DNA of 7,208 bases from Candidatus Stahliibacteriota bacterium (lineage in GTDB: Bacteria > Hydrothermota > Tepidihabitantia > SM23-42), in the NCBI GenBank assembly GCA_030613445.1, contig JAUWLY010000143.1, positions 1 through 7,208 of the forward strand, given 5' to 3'. Each line of letters opens with the position of its first letter. The first letter of the stretch is position 1. Shown here in pieces: positions 1-5,375 of this stretch. Made by a program: the position numbers and the translations under genes. The notes below the pieces were generated by a model, which was not told the DNA's origin, made no database searches, and worked only from the letters and a program-made list of their open reading frames with translations.

Positions 1-154
1 TAGAAAAAAGTTTATCAGTTGTTTTGCCCATTGCCGATACAACGACAATAATCTCGTTCTTTTTTCTTGCACGGGCGACTTTTCTCGCAGCGCGGAGCAG
101 TAATTCAGGCGTGGCTAAAGAGGTTCCACCAAACTTCATTACAATAAGAGACAT
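1..154 (-). CDS. lysC: Aspartate kinase, N-terminal part (cut by window edge)
   Basis: Reading the minus strand from the ATG at 154-152 gives 51 residues that run off the window at position 1. They begin MSLIVMKFGGTS, the nucleotide-binding signature of aspartokinases (KFGGTS at residues 7-12). A second family motif, VVVSAMGKTTDKL, lies at about 37-49, where family members have VVVSAMG. The enzyme phosphorylates L-aspartate, the first step towards lysine, threonine, methionine and diaminopimelate. The ATG at 154 matches the usual family N-terminus (M-x-L-I-V-x-K-F-G-G-T-S); the in-frame ATG at residue 6 would cut off the first beta strand. The C-terminal ACT domains and any fusion to homoserine dehydrogenase lie outside, so a ThrA/MetL-type fusion cannot be excluded. 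No Shine-Dalgarno precedes the start, and a promoter sits immediately upstream. Confidence 0.9.
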   Translation of the reverse strand, partial: MSLIVMKFGGTSLATPELLLRAARKVARARKKNEIIVVVSAMGKTTDKLFS

Positions 155-159
155 GGTGC

Positions 160-188
160 ATTATAATGGATAATGTACGGAAAATCAA
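160..188 (-). promoter_or_regulatory. Sigma70-type promoter for aspartate kinase, probably leaderless
   Basis: On the minus strand TTGATT (188-183) is followed after 17 bases by TATAAT (165-160), a perfect -10 box. Only five bases (GCACC, 159-155) separate the -10 from the ATG at 154. Transcription starting about 6-7 bases after the -10 would begin at or next to the A of the start codon, which implies a leaderless mRNA. The -10 lies inside the 8-base palindrome ATTATAAT (160-167), so a TATAAT can also be read on the plus strand, but no matching plus-strand -35 was noticed. The promoter is inferred from sequence only. Confidence 0.6.
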
Positions 189-199
189 GGGTCAAGTGC

Positions 200-227
200 T
201 TGACAGCTAATCATACATAGATATACT
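200..227 (+). promoter_or_regulatory. Sigma70-type promoter for the outer-membrane-like protein gene, probably leaderless
   Basis: A consensus -35, TTGACA (200-205), is followed after 16 bases by TATACT (222-227). Five bases (228-232) then lead to the ATG at 233. This mirrors the divergent aspartate kinase promoter, whose -35 lies 11 bases away at 183-188, so the two RNA polymerase sites are almost back to back. The TTG at 227-229 would share a base with the -10 box and lie upstream of the expected transcript start. That is the main reason to prefer the ATG at 233 as the start codon. Confidence 0.65.
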
Positions 228-232
228 TGTCT

Positions 233-1216
233 ATGAAAGTAATAAAGTATGTGATTATCCTAAGTATAATGTGTTCGTTTCTCGCGGCCCAGGATCCTGT
301 TGAATCACTTGCCGAAAAGATAAAAAAGATCAGCGAAGGTTTACTTGAAGGTTATGCTCAACCACTGGTTACAGCTTTTGGTACGGGTGTCTCAACCGGT
401 CTTTTCCACAGTGCATACAGCCATGAATTTCTGGGTTTTGATCTGAGTGTTCGGGCTATGTATATTCAGATACCAAATTCGGCAAAATACTATAGTGATG
501 CGGCGGTCGTTTGTTCGCTTGCCAATGGTCAATTAGTATCATATGAGGTAAACCTCGATAGCATTGGGACAATATTCGGTCCTGAAGAGCAACCTGATAT
601 CCCGGCGTCTGGGAATGCAGTTGGTATTCCACCTTATATCCCGGCTGGTTTTGATGTATCTGGTGTGCCGTTTGTTATGCCTCAATTGAATGTCGGACTT
701 GTCATGGGCTCAGAACTTGTTATAAGGTTCATACCATTCTCATATAAGGGATCGAGTATGAGATTCCTTGGTATCGGTGCAAAGCAGGAAATAAACAAGC
801 TTCCTTTCATGAAAAATGTGCCTTTACCTGTAGCTATTGCAATAGGCGGTGCGTATCAGACCTTTGGTATTAAAGATTCGCTTGGTGAGCAGATAGTGAA
901 CACTCGTAACTGGTGCCTGCAAATACTTGTTTCAAAACGCCTGGGACCGTTTGAACCGTTGATTGGTGCAGGCATTGAAGATACTAAAGTGTATTTTCAG
1001 TATCAGTTTGAGTATGAAATCCCTGATACAATAAACAATATCCCCCAAGATCGCATTTCGGAAATCAGCGATATTGATGTGGAATTAAAAGCTAATAACC
1101 ACAACAGAATTATGGTTGGCTTCAACTTTACACTCGGGTTTTTATACGTGCACTATGATTATAATATCGCGCCGTATAAAACGCACAACGCGATTATTGG
1201 ATTTACGATGCGGTAG
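233..1216 (+). CDS. Secreted, outer-membrane beta-barrel-like protein, resembling DUF6588
   Basis: This 327-residue protein has a clear Sec signal peptide: basic start MKVIK, hydrophobic core at about 6-16, and a likely cleavage after Ala19 in FLAA|QDP. The Cys at 14 does not sit in a convincing lipobox. After a short amphipathic helix (about 22-38) comes the stretch GYAQPLVTAFGTG, then FHSAYSHEFLGFDLSV at about 58-73. This layout resembles proteins I know as DUF6588 in Bacteroidota and related groups; the assignment is from memory of the pattern. The remainder alternates glycine-rich and hydrophobic strands. The last about 35 residues read as two amphipathic beta strands ending in HNAIIGFTMR, typical of an outer-membrane barrel terminus. 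No enzymatic motif is visible and the function is unknown. The start is the ATG at 233, not the in-frame TTG at 227, which overlaps the -10 box. The gene stands alone and converges on the BatA-like gene across the repeat region. Confidence 0.75.
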   Translation: MKVIKYVIILSIMCSFLAAQDPVESLAEKIKKISEGLLEGYAQPLVTAFGTGVSTGLFHSAYSHEFLGFDLSVRAMYIQIPNSAKYYSDAAVVCSLANGQLVSYEVNLDSIGTIFGPEEQPDIPASGNAVGIPPYIPAGFDVSGVPFVMPQLNVGLVMGSELVIRFIPFSYKGSSMRFLGIGAKQEINKLPFMKNVPLPVAIAIGGAYQTFGIKDSLGEQIVNTRNWCLQILVSKRLGPFEPLIGAGIEDTKVYFQYQFEYEIPDTINNIPQDRISEISDIDVELKANNHNRIMVGFNFTLGFLYVHYDYNIAPYKTHNAIIGFTMR

Positions 1217-1230
1217 AACAAGAACCAAGT

Positions 1231-1250
1231 TCCAAGAACCAAGAGCCAAG
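1231..1250 (+). repeat. 20-base exact direct repeat, left copy
   Basis: TCCAAGAACCAAGAGCCAAG occurs identically at 1231-1250 and at 1411-1430, with different bases on both sides. The copies are offset by 180 bases and lie near the two ends of the heptamer mosaic, so the mosaic starts and ends with the same repeat family. Both consist of the AAGAnCC heptamer, so the identity may reflect shared repeat units rather than mobile-element ends. Confidence 0.85.
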
Positions 1251-1290
1251 AACGTAGGGCGTAGGGAGTAAGGCGTAAAGCGTAGGGCGT

Positions 1291-1320
1291 CCCGGTGAAA
1301 TATGCTTTGCATTTCACGGG
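1291..1320. repeat. Imperfect inverted repeat interrupting the heptamer array
   Basis: The arms are CCCGGTGAAAT (1291-1301) and ATTTCACGGG (1311-1320), pairing except for one bulged base, with a partly pairable centre containing GC-TTT-GC. The hairpin follows a partial heptamer (CGT, 1288-1290) and is itself followed by resumption of the same heptamer family (TAGGG, AGTAATG). It therefore sits inside the array as if inserted into it. No T-tract follows on either strand. Confidence 0.75.
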
Positions 1321-1410
1321 ATAAATAGGGAGTAATGAGTAGAGCGAATATATGAAACGGAGCAGGGGAGAAACGGTGAAACGGAGAACACCGAGAGCCA
1401 AATCCCAAGC

Positions 1411-1430
1411 TCCAAGAACCAAGAGCCAAG
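1411..1430 (+). repeat. 20-base exact direct repeat, right copy
   Basis: This is the second copy of the 20-base sequence at 1231-1250. It spans two complete heptamers, AAGAACC and AAGAGCC, plus flanking parts of adjoining units. Confidence 0.85.
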
Positions 1431-1457
1431 CAGAAAAACACGTTTCACTGCAGATAC

Positions 1458-1474
1458 GTTCATCTATGATGAAC
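1458..1474. repeat. Hairpin, 7-bp perfect stem
   Basis: GTTCATC (1458-1464) pairs with GATGAAC (1468-1474) around a three-base TAT loop. It is the first of five closely spaced inverted repeats between the heptamer mosaic and the end of the BatA-like gene. Confidence 0.7.
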
Positions 1475-1484
1475 CGCAGACATA

Positions 1485-1499
1485 CCCGCCTGAGGCGGG
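1485..1499. repeat. GC-rich hairpin, 6-bp perfect stem
   Basis: CCCGCC (1485-1490) pairs with GGCGGG (1494-1499) around TGA. This very GC-rich stem stands out in the AT-rich surroundings. It is followed on neither strand by a T-run, so it is not a classical terminator. Confidence 0.75.
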
Positions 1500-1544
1500 C
1501 TGGAGTCACGCTATGCTGAAGAAGCAGTATTCCAATAGGATTCC

Positions 1545-1560
1545 ATCCGCTTTAGCGGAT
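1545..1560. repeat. Hairpin, 6-bp perfect stem with TTTA loop
   Basis: ATCCGC (1545-1550) pairs with GCGGAT (1555-1560). It follows directly on a GATTCCA heptamer (1539-1545) and is followed by ACTTCCA (1562-1568), so it lies between two linker motifs. Confidence 0.75.
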
Positions 1561-1571
1561 CACTTCCATCC

Positions 1572-1592
1572 CGCACTTTTGGCAAAAGTGCG
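1572..1592. repeat. Hairpin, 9-bp perfect stem, strongest in the cluster
   Basis: CGCACTTTT (1572-1580) pairs perfectly with AAAAGTGCG (1584-1592) around GGC. It is flanked by ACTTCCA at 1562-1568 and 1599-1605. For the minus-strand operon it lies about 65 bases beyond the BatA-like stop codon, so it could shape the 3' end of that transcript. There is no U-tract after the stem. Confidence 0.8.
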
Positions 1593-1622
1593 TGGATAAC
1601 TTCCAGTTGCAGACTCACTTCC

Positions 1623-1636
1623 AATCACTAGTGATT
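1623..1636. repeat. 14-base perfect palindrome
   Basis: AATCACTAGTGATT (1623-1636) is a perfect palindrome with no loop, directly following the third ACTTCCA heptamer (1617-1623). It lies about 22 bases past the BatA-like stop on the minus strand. It could be a protein binding site or a cruciform seed, but a role cannot be assigned from sequence. Confidence 0.75.
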
Positions 1637-1657
1637 CAATCATGGCTCTAAACGATA

Positions 1658-3499
1658 TCAACGTATTAAAAGTAGAAGGGATTCAAGGAGCAAGGCAAAT
1701 AGAGCGAGCAGAAGTAGAGTTGTAGACATATCGTCTTGCCTGAAGTCCTTTTCTAAATCGATTATCTCGATATGCATAATTTCTGCGGCTTTGCTGCCCA
1801 GAGTTTTTAAGATACCTTCAGCGGCGATTACATTGACTCCAAGAGTTTCCTGCGCGGTTGTATAAAACCCGGGTTTTAGGAGTACTTGTCCTGGTAAGAT
1901 GTATTCACCAGTCGGCGCTTTTAACTTGTTGAATTGAAGGGTTTGATCACCCACGTACAATTCGTGGTCGTGTGATGGGTACGTCGTATTTACAATGAGT
2001 CGATGGATAAGGGGTACGAATGCAGTCTTGTACACGATGTCAGTATTCTGGGGTAAAAACTGTGTTGCCACAACTGAGAGTCCATTGTCGATGACGATAA
2101 ACGGGTTGTTTCCGGTTAGCTTCGCAATAACGTTTTTGGGGGCATCAAGCTTATGAAAATTGTGGAATTTAATATTTTTGAGTGCCGCAGTATGTTCGAA
2201 AACCTGGAGAATTGGATGTCCATAATCGATCCAATCCAAAGTAACATAACCTTTGACTGAGATGTATTCTTCAACACGACAGCATCGGCTGATAATGCTG
2301 TTGAGGTTGTCGCCAACTGTTTGACCCAGAAAACAAACAACACCTTTATTGTCCTCCATTAAAAAAGTCTCAAGTTTTATCTTATCGTGTTTTGAAATTT
2401 CGTTGATACCGTTGAGAATTACTATGCCATAATGCTGGAGATTGGCACTGCTGATGCTTTCAAGAGCATCGAATAGAAAAGGTCCATCGACGTCATCGGT
2501 TGGGTTTAGTGCTGAGCCCAGAAAGCGGGTTGTTCCAATGATCAGCACTTTTATTTTTTCAGGCAATGATTTTGAGAAATAGTATGTATTATCAGGCAAT
2601 AAACTATCATCATAGAGGTGGACTGTACCATGGTTTAGGGCAACCGGCAGAATGAAATCAAGGATTTTTTCACTCGCCGGTCGAATTTCGCATTCTCGTT
2701 CGCGCACAAAATCCTCAGCCTGCAGACTAACCTTACCCTGCCAAAAATCTGACCCATAGTTCTGAATTGTGATACTAAGAACATACTTATCGAGTGAAAT
2801 GGCAATAGGATCTTTTAAAGACACGTCGGTGATTCCAACGTTATTACCCACCGGGATTTTTACCCAGTAGAGATTTTTTTCAATAGTCAATTCCCCTGGG
2901 AGGTCAGCAAATACAGTTTCCTGTCCATCGCCGATATAGATATACTCTACTGGATATCTGCTTTTCTCAATTAGAAGATAGGGCGATAACGCTCTGATCG
3001 TACCGGTCTTATTGGATATATCGATTTGCTGTATTTGCTCAATGGCTGACTTTTTGTTCACCCATGATATTTGATCAGAACTGGAAGTATCCTCGGTTCT
3101 GCACAGAGCTAGGATAGAGAATTCTGATTTTGCTGAATACCGGGAAAGGAGTTTCAGAGCACCCGTTTTAGCTATCTCGAAATTATCGCCATAAGCCATG
3201 GAAAAGGAATTATCAAAGATCACAACGACGGAAGCCAAATGTCCTGATCTAAGAAAGCCGGATCTGCATTGCAGTTTTGCCAGACTTAAAGATATGAGAG
3301 CTATGAGTAAAGATCGAAGGACAAGCACGATGATTTCTCTGATTCTTAGCCACCCAAAGCGCCTTGCTTCTGATTTTTTCAAGAATTTCAGCGTGGAGAA
3401 TGGTATTTTATCTAGTTTCTTTCGGAACCAGAGATGGATGATAATCGGTACTGCAGTAAGGGCTAAGCCGATGAGATAAATCGGCTGCAGAAAGATCAT
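1658..3499 (-). CDS. BatA-like membrane protein with von Willebrand A domain
   Basis: A 613-residue protein with the N-terminus typical of BatA-domain proteins. A hydrophobic segment lies at about 5-25, followed by WFRKKLDKIPFSTLKFLK, then a second membrane segment at about 54-75. A vWA-like domain follows with the metal-site motif DNSFS at 96-100; a TGT at 165-167 and IGDGQ (Asp191) are candidates for the other two metal-site loops. Residues about 225-300 look like a beta-sandwich (ITIQNYGSDFWQGKVSL). About 315-400 resembles a class I glutamine-amidotransferase-like fold (IKVLIIG, GIVILNG, GVVCFLG) without an obvious catalytic triad. One membrane helix closes the protein (about 593-612). Such proteins are usually encoded with MoxR ATPases and DUF58 proteins; biochemical roles are poorly defined. 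The start ATG overlaps the DUF58 stop in an ATGA, with AAGAGG nine bases upstream, pointing to translational coupling. Confidence 0.88.
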   Translation of the reverse strand: MIFLQPIYLIGLALTAVPIIIHLWFRKKLDKIPFSTLKFLKKSEARRFGWLRIREIIVLVLRSLLIALISLSLAKLQCRSGFLRSGHLASVVVIFDNSFSMAYGDNFEIAKTGALKLLSRYSAKSEFSILALCRTEDTSSSDQISWVNKKSAIEQIQQIDISNKTGTIRALSPYLLIEKSRYPVEYIYIGDGQETVFADLPGELTIEKNLYWVKIPVGNNVGITDVSLKDPIAISLDKYVLSITIQNYGSDFWQGKVSLQAEDFVRERECEIRPASEKILDFILPVALNHGTVHLYDDSLLPDNTYYFSKSLPEKIKVLIIGTTRFLGSALNPTDDVDGPFLFDALESISSANLQHYGIVILNGINEISKHDKIKLETFLMEDNKGVVCFLGQTVGDNLNSIISRCCRVEEYISVKGYVTLDWIDYGHPILQVFEHTAALKNIKFHNFHKLDAPKNVIAKLTGNNPFIVIDNGLSVVATQFLPQNTDIVYKTAFVPLIHRLIVNTTYPSHDHELYVGDQTLQFNKLKAPTGEYILPGQVLLKPGFYTTAQETLGVNVIAAEGILKTLGSKAAEIMHIEIIDLEKDFRQDDMSTTLLLLALFALLLESLLLLIR

Positions 3500-4386
3500 A
3501 GCAGATTGCCTCTTTTCTGCAGATATGAAAATAGAGCACGATCATAGGGTGTGGTTGTGAATATCGTTTCGTAATCAATGTGCGATTCGAGCAGCTGTTG
3601 GCGATAGAACTGCAACAGGTCTTTAAATTTCTTTTGATATGAAGCACGTATCATGCTTGGCTCTATTACCATTTCACTGCCATCTTCGAGGTCGTGAAAT
3701 AATGCGGCTTTGTCAAAAGAGAATTCGTATTCTTTAGTATCAATAATATGGAATACAAGTATTTCATGTTTGCGATATCTAAACGACCGCAAAGCCTTTA
3801 TCACGACCGAGGGGTCGTCAAGCAAATCAGAGATAAGGATAATCAACCCACGTTTCCTGGTCTTCTGAGCTAATTGGTAGAGCATATTTGATAACGAGGT
3901 TTCACCACTCGGATGTGCTTTATCAATGATCTTCAATATTTCTATGAAATTACTTTTCTTAACAGAAGGCGGGATAATTTCTTCTATTCTCTTGTCAAAT
4001 GTCGCGATACCAACACTGTCTTTTTGTTTGAGTAACATATACGCCAGGCTAGCGCTCAGGTATTTTGCATACTCGAGTTTGCTGATTTTTTCTCCGAAAC
4101 CCATCGAACCGCTTTTATCTAACAAGATATAACAACGTAGATTCGTTTCTTCCTGATATTCTTTAATATAGAAACGGTCATTTCGTCCATAGACCTTCCA
4201 ATCAATACGCTTAGGTTCATCGCCAGGTATGTACTGACGGTAATCAGCAAACTCTTGAGAAAATCCTTTGTAAGGGCTTGAGTGAAGGCCACTCATAAAG
4301 CCTTCAACAACAAGTCGTGCTTTGATGTCTAACCTTGAAAGTCGGGCGAGAACTTCAGGGTCAAGATATTTCTTGGAAATACTCAA
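3496..4386 (-). CDS. DUF58-family protein with vWA-like metal-site motif
   Basis: A 296-residue soluble protein carrying the DUF58 hallmark: SPYKGFSQEFADYRQYIPGD (38-56) followed by IDWKVYGRNDRFYIKEYQEE (61-80). It also has a vWA metal-ion site, DKSGS at 90-94, with Thr163 (GETSL) and Asp187 (ISDLLD) as likely further ligands. No membrane segment is evident. DUF58 proteins commonly accompany MoxR-type AAA+ ATPases and BatA-like membrane proteins. The downstream partner is present here but no MoxR gene adjoins. The start is a TTG at 4386. The first ATG in frame is residue 31, which would delete the conserved KKYLDPEVLARLS segment, so TTG is preferred although no Shine-Dalgarno is visible. The gene overlaps the end of the epimerase gene by 26 bases and the next gene by 4, so its translation probably depends on upstream translation. 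Confidence 0.88.
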   Translation of the reverse strand: MSISKKYLDPEVLARLSRLDIKARLVVEGFMSGLHSSPYKGFSQEFADYRQYIPGDEPKRIDWKVYGRNDRFYIKEYQEETNLRCYILLDKSGSMGFGEKISKLEYAKYLSASLAYMLLKQKDSVGIATFDKRIEEIIPPSVKKSNFIEILKIIDKAHPSGETSLSNMLYQLAQKTRKRGLIILISDLLDDPSVVIKALRSFRYRKHEILVFHIIDTKEYEFSFDKAALFHDLEDGSEMVIEPSMIRASYQKKFKDLLQFYRQQLLESHIDYETIFTTTPYDRALFSYLQKRGNLL

Positions 4387-5278
4387 ATGTTTTTTTAATG
4401 CCTTGCTTTAAAGATATCCCTGGTTGCCACGTAATGATGGACATTGCTTTGGCGTTATCGAGGACATTCCTGAGAACCTCGCCGGACCGCGGGTCATCGT
4501 GTTCATGGGCTATATCATGATTTGCGATGTCAGCCAAGATGTTTAGTAAGTCGTTGACCTTAGTTTCAATACCGGTGCCGATATTGAAAATATCAGCTTT
4601 GCAGTTTAAGGCCGCAGTATTTGCTGCGACCACATCTTTAACATAGATATAATCCCGAGTTTGATCGCCGTCGCCAAAAACTGTGCATTTCTCATGCCTC
4701 AAGATCTGTTCGATGAAGATAGAGATCACCCCGGCTTCGCTCTTGCTTATTTGACGTGGTCCATATACGTTGCTGTAGCGTAATATCACACAGTCTAAAT
4801 CGTTCATATTGGCATAGAGGGTCAGATATTTTTCAGTAGTCGCTTTAGATATACCGTAGGGAGACGACGGATTTATTGAAAATTCTTCAGTTATCGGCAA
4901 TTGAGTAGGTTCTCCGTAGACAGTACCTCCACTTGAAGCGAAGATGAATCGCTTAACGTCGTATTTTACTGCAAGGGTGATTAGGTTAAGCGATCCTAAA
5001 ATATTAACCTTGGCGTCAAATACAGGGTCGCTCACTGATGTTCGCACATTGATCTGAGCGGCATGGTGGTTGATGGCATCAAGTTTTACCTGTTTGAATA
5101 TCTTTTCAATATCGCTGTTAGTAATGTCTATTTCAATCAATTTTGCCTTAGGGTTAAGGTTCTTGATATCGCCAGTTGAAAGGTTATCGATCACCCATAC
5201 GCTATGCCCCAAACCGATATAGGCGTCAACGATATGTGAACCGATAAAACCACAGCCACCGGTTACGAGAATATTCAT
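4361..5278 (-). CDS. NAD-dependent epimerase/dehydratase, UDP-glucose 4-epimerase-like
   Basis: A 305-residue extended short-chain dehydrogenase/reductase. The Rossmann nucleotide motif TGGCGFIGSH is at 6-15, the acidic residue binding the NAD ribose is probably Asp31 (VIDNLSTG), and NHHAAQ is at 70-75. The catalytic residues are SSGG (Ser115/116), Tyr141 and Lys145 in SPYGISK. NVYGPRQ (170-176) and GDGDQTRDYIYVKDV (202-216) match sugar-nucleotide epimerases. The length fits compact bacterial and archaeal GalE-like enzymes acting on UDP-sugars, interconverting glucose/galactose or N-acetyl forms; the exact substrate cannot be read from sequence. It is the first gene of a three-gene minus-strand unit and overlaps the DUF58 gene by 26 bases. 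The ATG at 5278 lies six bases after a -10 box, with no Shine-Dalgarno, so it is probably translated from a leaderless mRNA. No functional link to the DUF58/BatA-like pair is obvious. Confidence 0.88.
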   Translation of the reverse strand: MNILVTGGCGFIGSHIVDAYIGLGHSVWVIDNLSTGDIKNLNPKAKLIEIDITNSDIEKIFKQVKLDAINHHAAQINVRTSVSDPVFDAKVNILGSLNLITLAVKYDVKRFIFASSGGTVYGEPTQLPITEEFSINPSSPYGISKATTEKYLTLYANMNDLDCVILRYSNVYGPRQISKSEAGVISIFIEQILRHEKCTVFGDGDQTRDYIYVKDVVAANTAALNCKADIFNIGTGIETKVNDLLNILADIANHDIAHEHDDPRSGEVLRNVLDNAKAMSIITWQPGISLKQGIKKTFEYFQEIS

Positions 5279-5284
5279 TAATTC

Positions 5285-5312
5285 AGTATACTCATATAGG
5301 GTCGATAGTCAA
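5285..5312 (-). promoter_or_regulatory. Sigma70-type promoter of the epimerase operon, probably leaderless
   Basis: On the minus strand TTGACT (5312-5307) is followed after exactly 16 bases by TATACT (5290-5285). Six bases (5284-5279) then lead to the ATG at 5278. There is no Shine-Dalgarno. The -35 lies between the short inverted arms GGTCG (5300-5304) and CGACC (5313-5317), which could be an operator, although five-base arms are weak evidence. Confidence 0.65.
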
Positions 5313-5340
5313 CGACCAGCGAGTAATCAGTTTTCTTGTC

Positions 5341-5368
5341 TTGACTTTTCTGTCATTTTTAATAGAAT
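5341..5368 (+). promoter_or_regulatory. Sigma70-type promoter of ribBA, probably leaderless
   Basis: TTGACT (5341-5346) is followed after 16 bases by TAGAAT (5363-5368), and the ATG of ribBA lies seven bases further at 5376. With so short a distance there is no room for an FMN riboswitch, the usual control of riboflavin genes in many bacteria. The whole divergent gap (5279-5375) is only 97 bases and already holds two promoters. The upstream TTG at 5370 in the same frame would lie at or before the expected transcript start, which favours the ATG. Confidence 0.6.
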
Positions 5369-5375
5369 ATTGTTC

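Larger units (their letters stand above)
1220..1434. repeat. Mosaic of degenerate tandem repeats with periods of 7 and 8 bases
   Basis: Four repeat blocks follow one another. Block A (1220-1253) has AAGAACC, AAGTTCC, AAGAACC, AAGAGCC and AAGAAC, period 7. Block B (1253-1290) has CGTAGGG twice, then AGTAAGG, CGTAAAG, CGTAGGG and a partial CGT, also period 7. It resumes after a hairpin at about 1326-1345 with TAGGG, AGTAATG and AGTAGAG. Block C (1353-1392) has TGAAACGG, AGCAGGGG, AGAAACGG, TGAAACGG and AGAACACC, period 8. Block D (1393-1434) returns to the block A motif: GAGAGCC, AAATCCC, AAGCTCC, AAGAACC, AAGAGCC, AAGCAGA. Units vary mainly at inner positions while the period is kept. Repeats of this style occur in several uncultured bacterial phyla as far as I recall; their role is unknown to me. 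Confidence 0.85.
1528..1623. repeat. Five dispersed ACTTCCA-like heptamers linking the hairpins
   Basis: ACTTCCA occurs exactly at 1562-1568, 1599-1605 and 1617-1623, with variants TATTCCA at 1528-1534 and GATTCCA at 1539-1545. On the minus strand this reads TGGAAGT. Three of the five are followed at once or within a few bases by an inverted repeat (1545, 1572, 1623), giving a heptamer-plus-stem modular look. Spacing is irregular (11, 23, 37 and 18 bases). Confidence 0.65.
1217..1657. other. Convergent intergenic region filled with short repeats and hairpins, no gene
   Basis: These 441 bases separate the stop codons of two convergent genes (TAG ending at 1216 on plus, TGA at 1660-1658 on minus). 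I see no credible coding sequence. The open minus-strand frames here are by-products of period-7 repeats, which rarely produce stops. The left half (1220-1434) is a mosaic of heptamer and octamer repeats broken by one hairpin. The right half (1458-1636) holds five small hairpins or palindromes and recurrent ACTTCCA-like heptamers. None of the stems is followed by a T-tract on either strand, so canonical intrinsic terminators are not evident, although the stems could still act in transcript 3'-end formation. Confidence 0.85.

Noticed and set aside
227..232. TTG at 227 as the start of the outer-membrane-like gene
   Set aside because: It overlaps the -10 hexamer and adds only two residues; the ATG at 233 gives a standard signal peptide start.
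1220..1434. CRISPR array
   Set aside because: Units are 7-8 bases, contiguous and degenerate, with no spacers of uniform length and no cas genes nearby.
1142..1509. Two minus-strand open frames of 99 and 116 codons over the repeat region
   Set aside because: They are translations of the heptamer arrays (runs like LGSW and TPYALR), overlap each other in different frames and the end of a real gene, and lack starts with any signal. Period-7 repeats simply avoid stops.
1572..1592. Classical intrinsic terminator
   Set aside because: The stem is good, but no run of T follows it on either strand.
1623..1636. Cloning-vector remnant: AATCACTAGTGA recalls a common T-vector insertion site
   Set aside because: The match I recall covers about 12 bases and then departs by one base. 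The flanks are natural-looking sequence running into a gene end, and the palindrome fits the neighbouring hairpin series. A vector screen would settle it.
1458..1636. Insertion sequence or MITE
   Set aside because: No transposase, no terminal inverted repeats bounding the cluster and no target-site duplication were seen.
3198..3479. Plus-strand 93-codon frame inside the BatA-like gene
   Set aside because: It lies antisense to a well-supported gene and shows no domain or start signal. The other short antisense or out-of-frame frames inside the DUF58, epimerase, ribBA and ribH genes were rejected likewise.
5279..5375. FMN riboswitch upstream of ribBA
   Set aside because: The gap is only 97 bases, is filled with two promoters, and the -10 of ribBA lies seven bases from the ATG.
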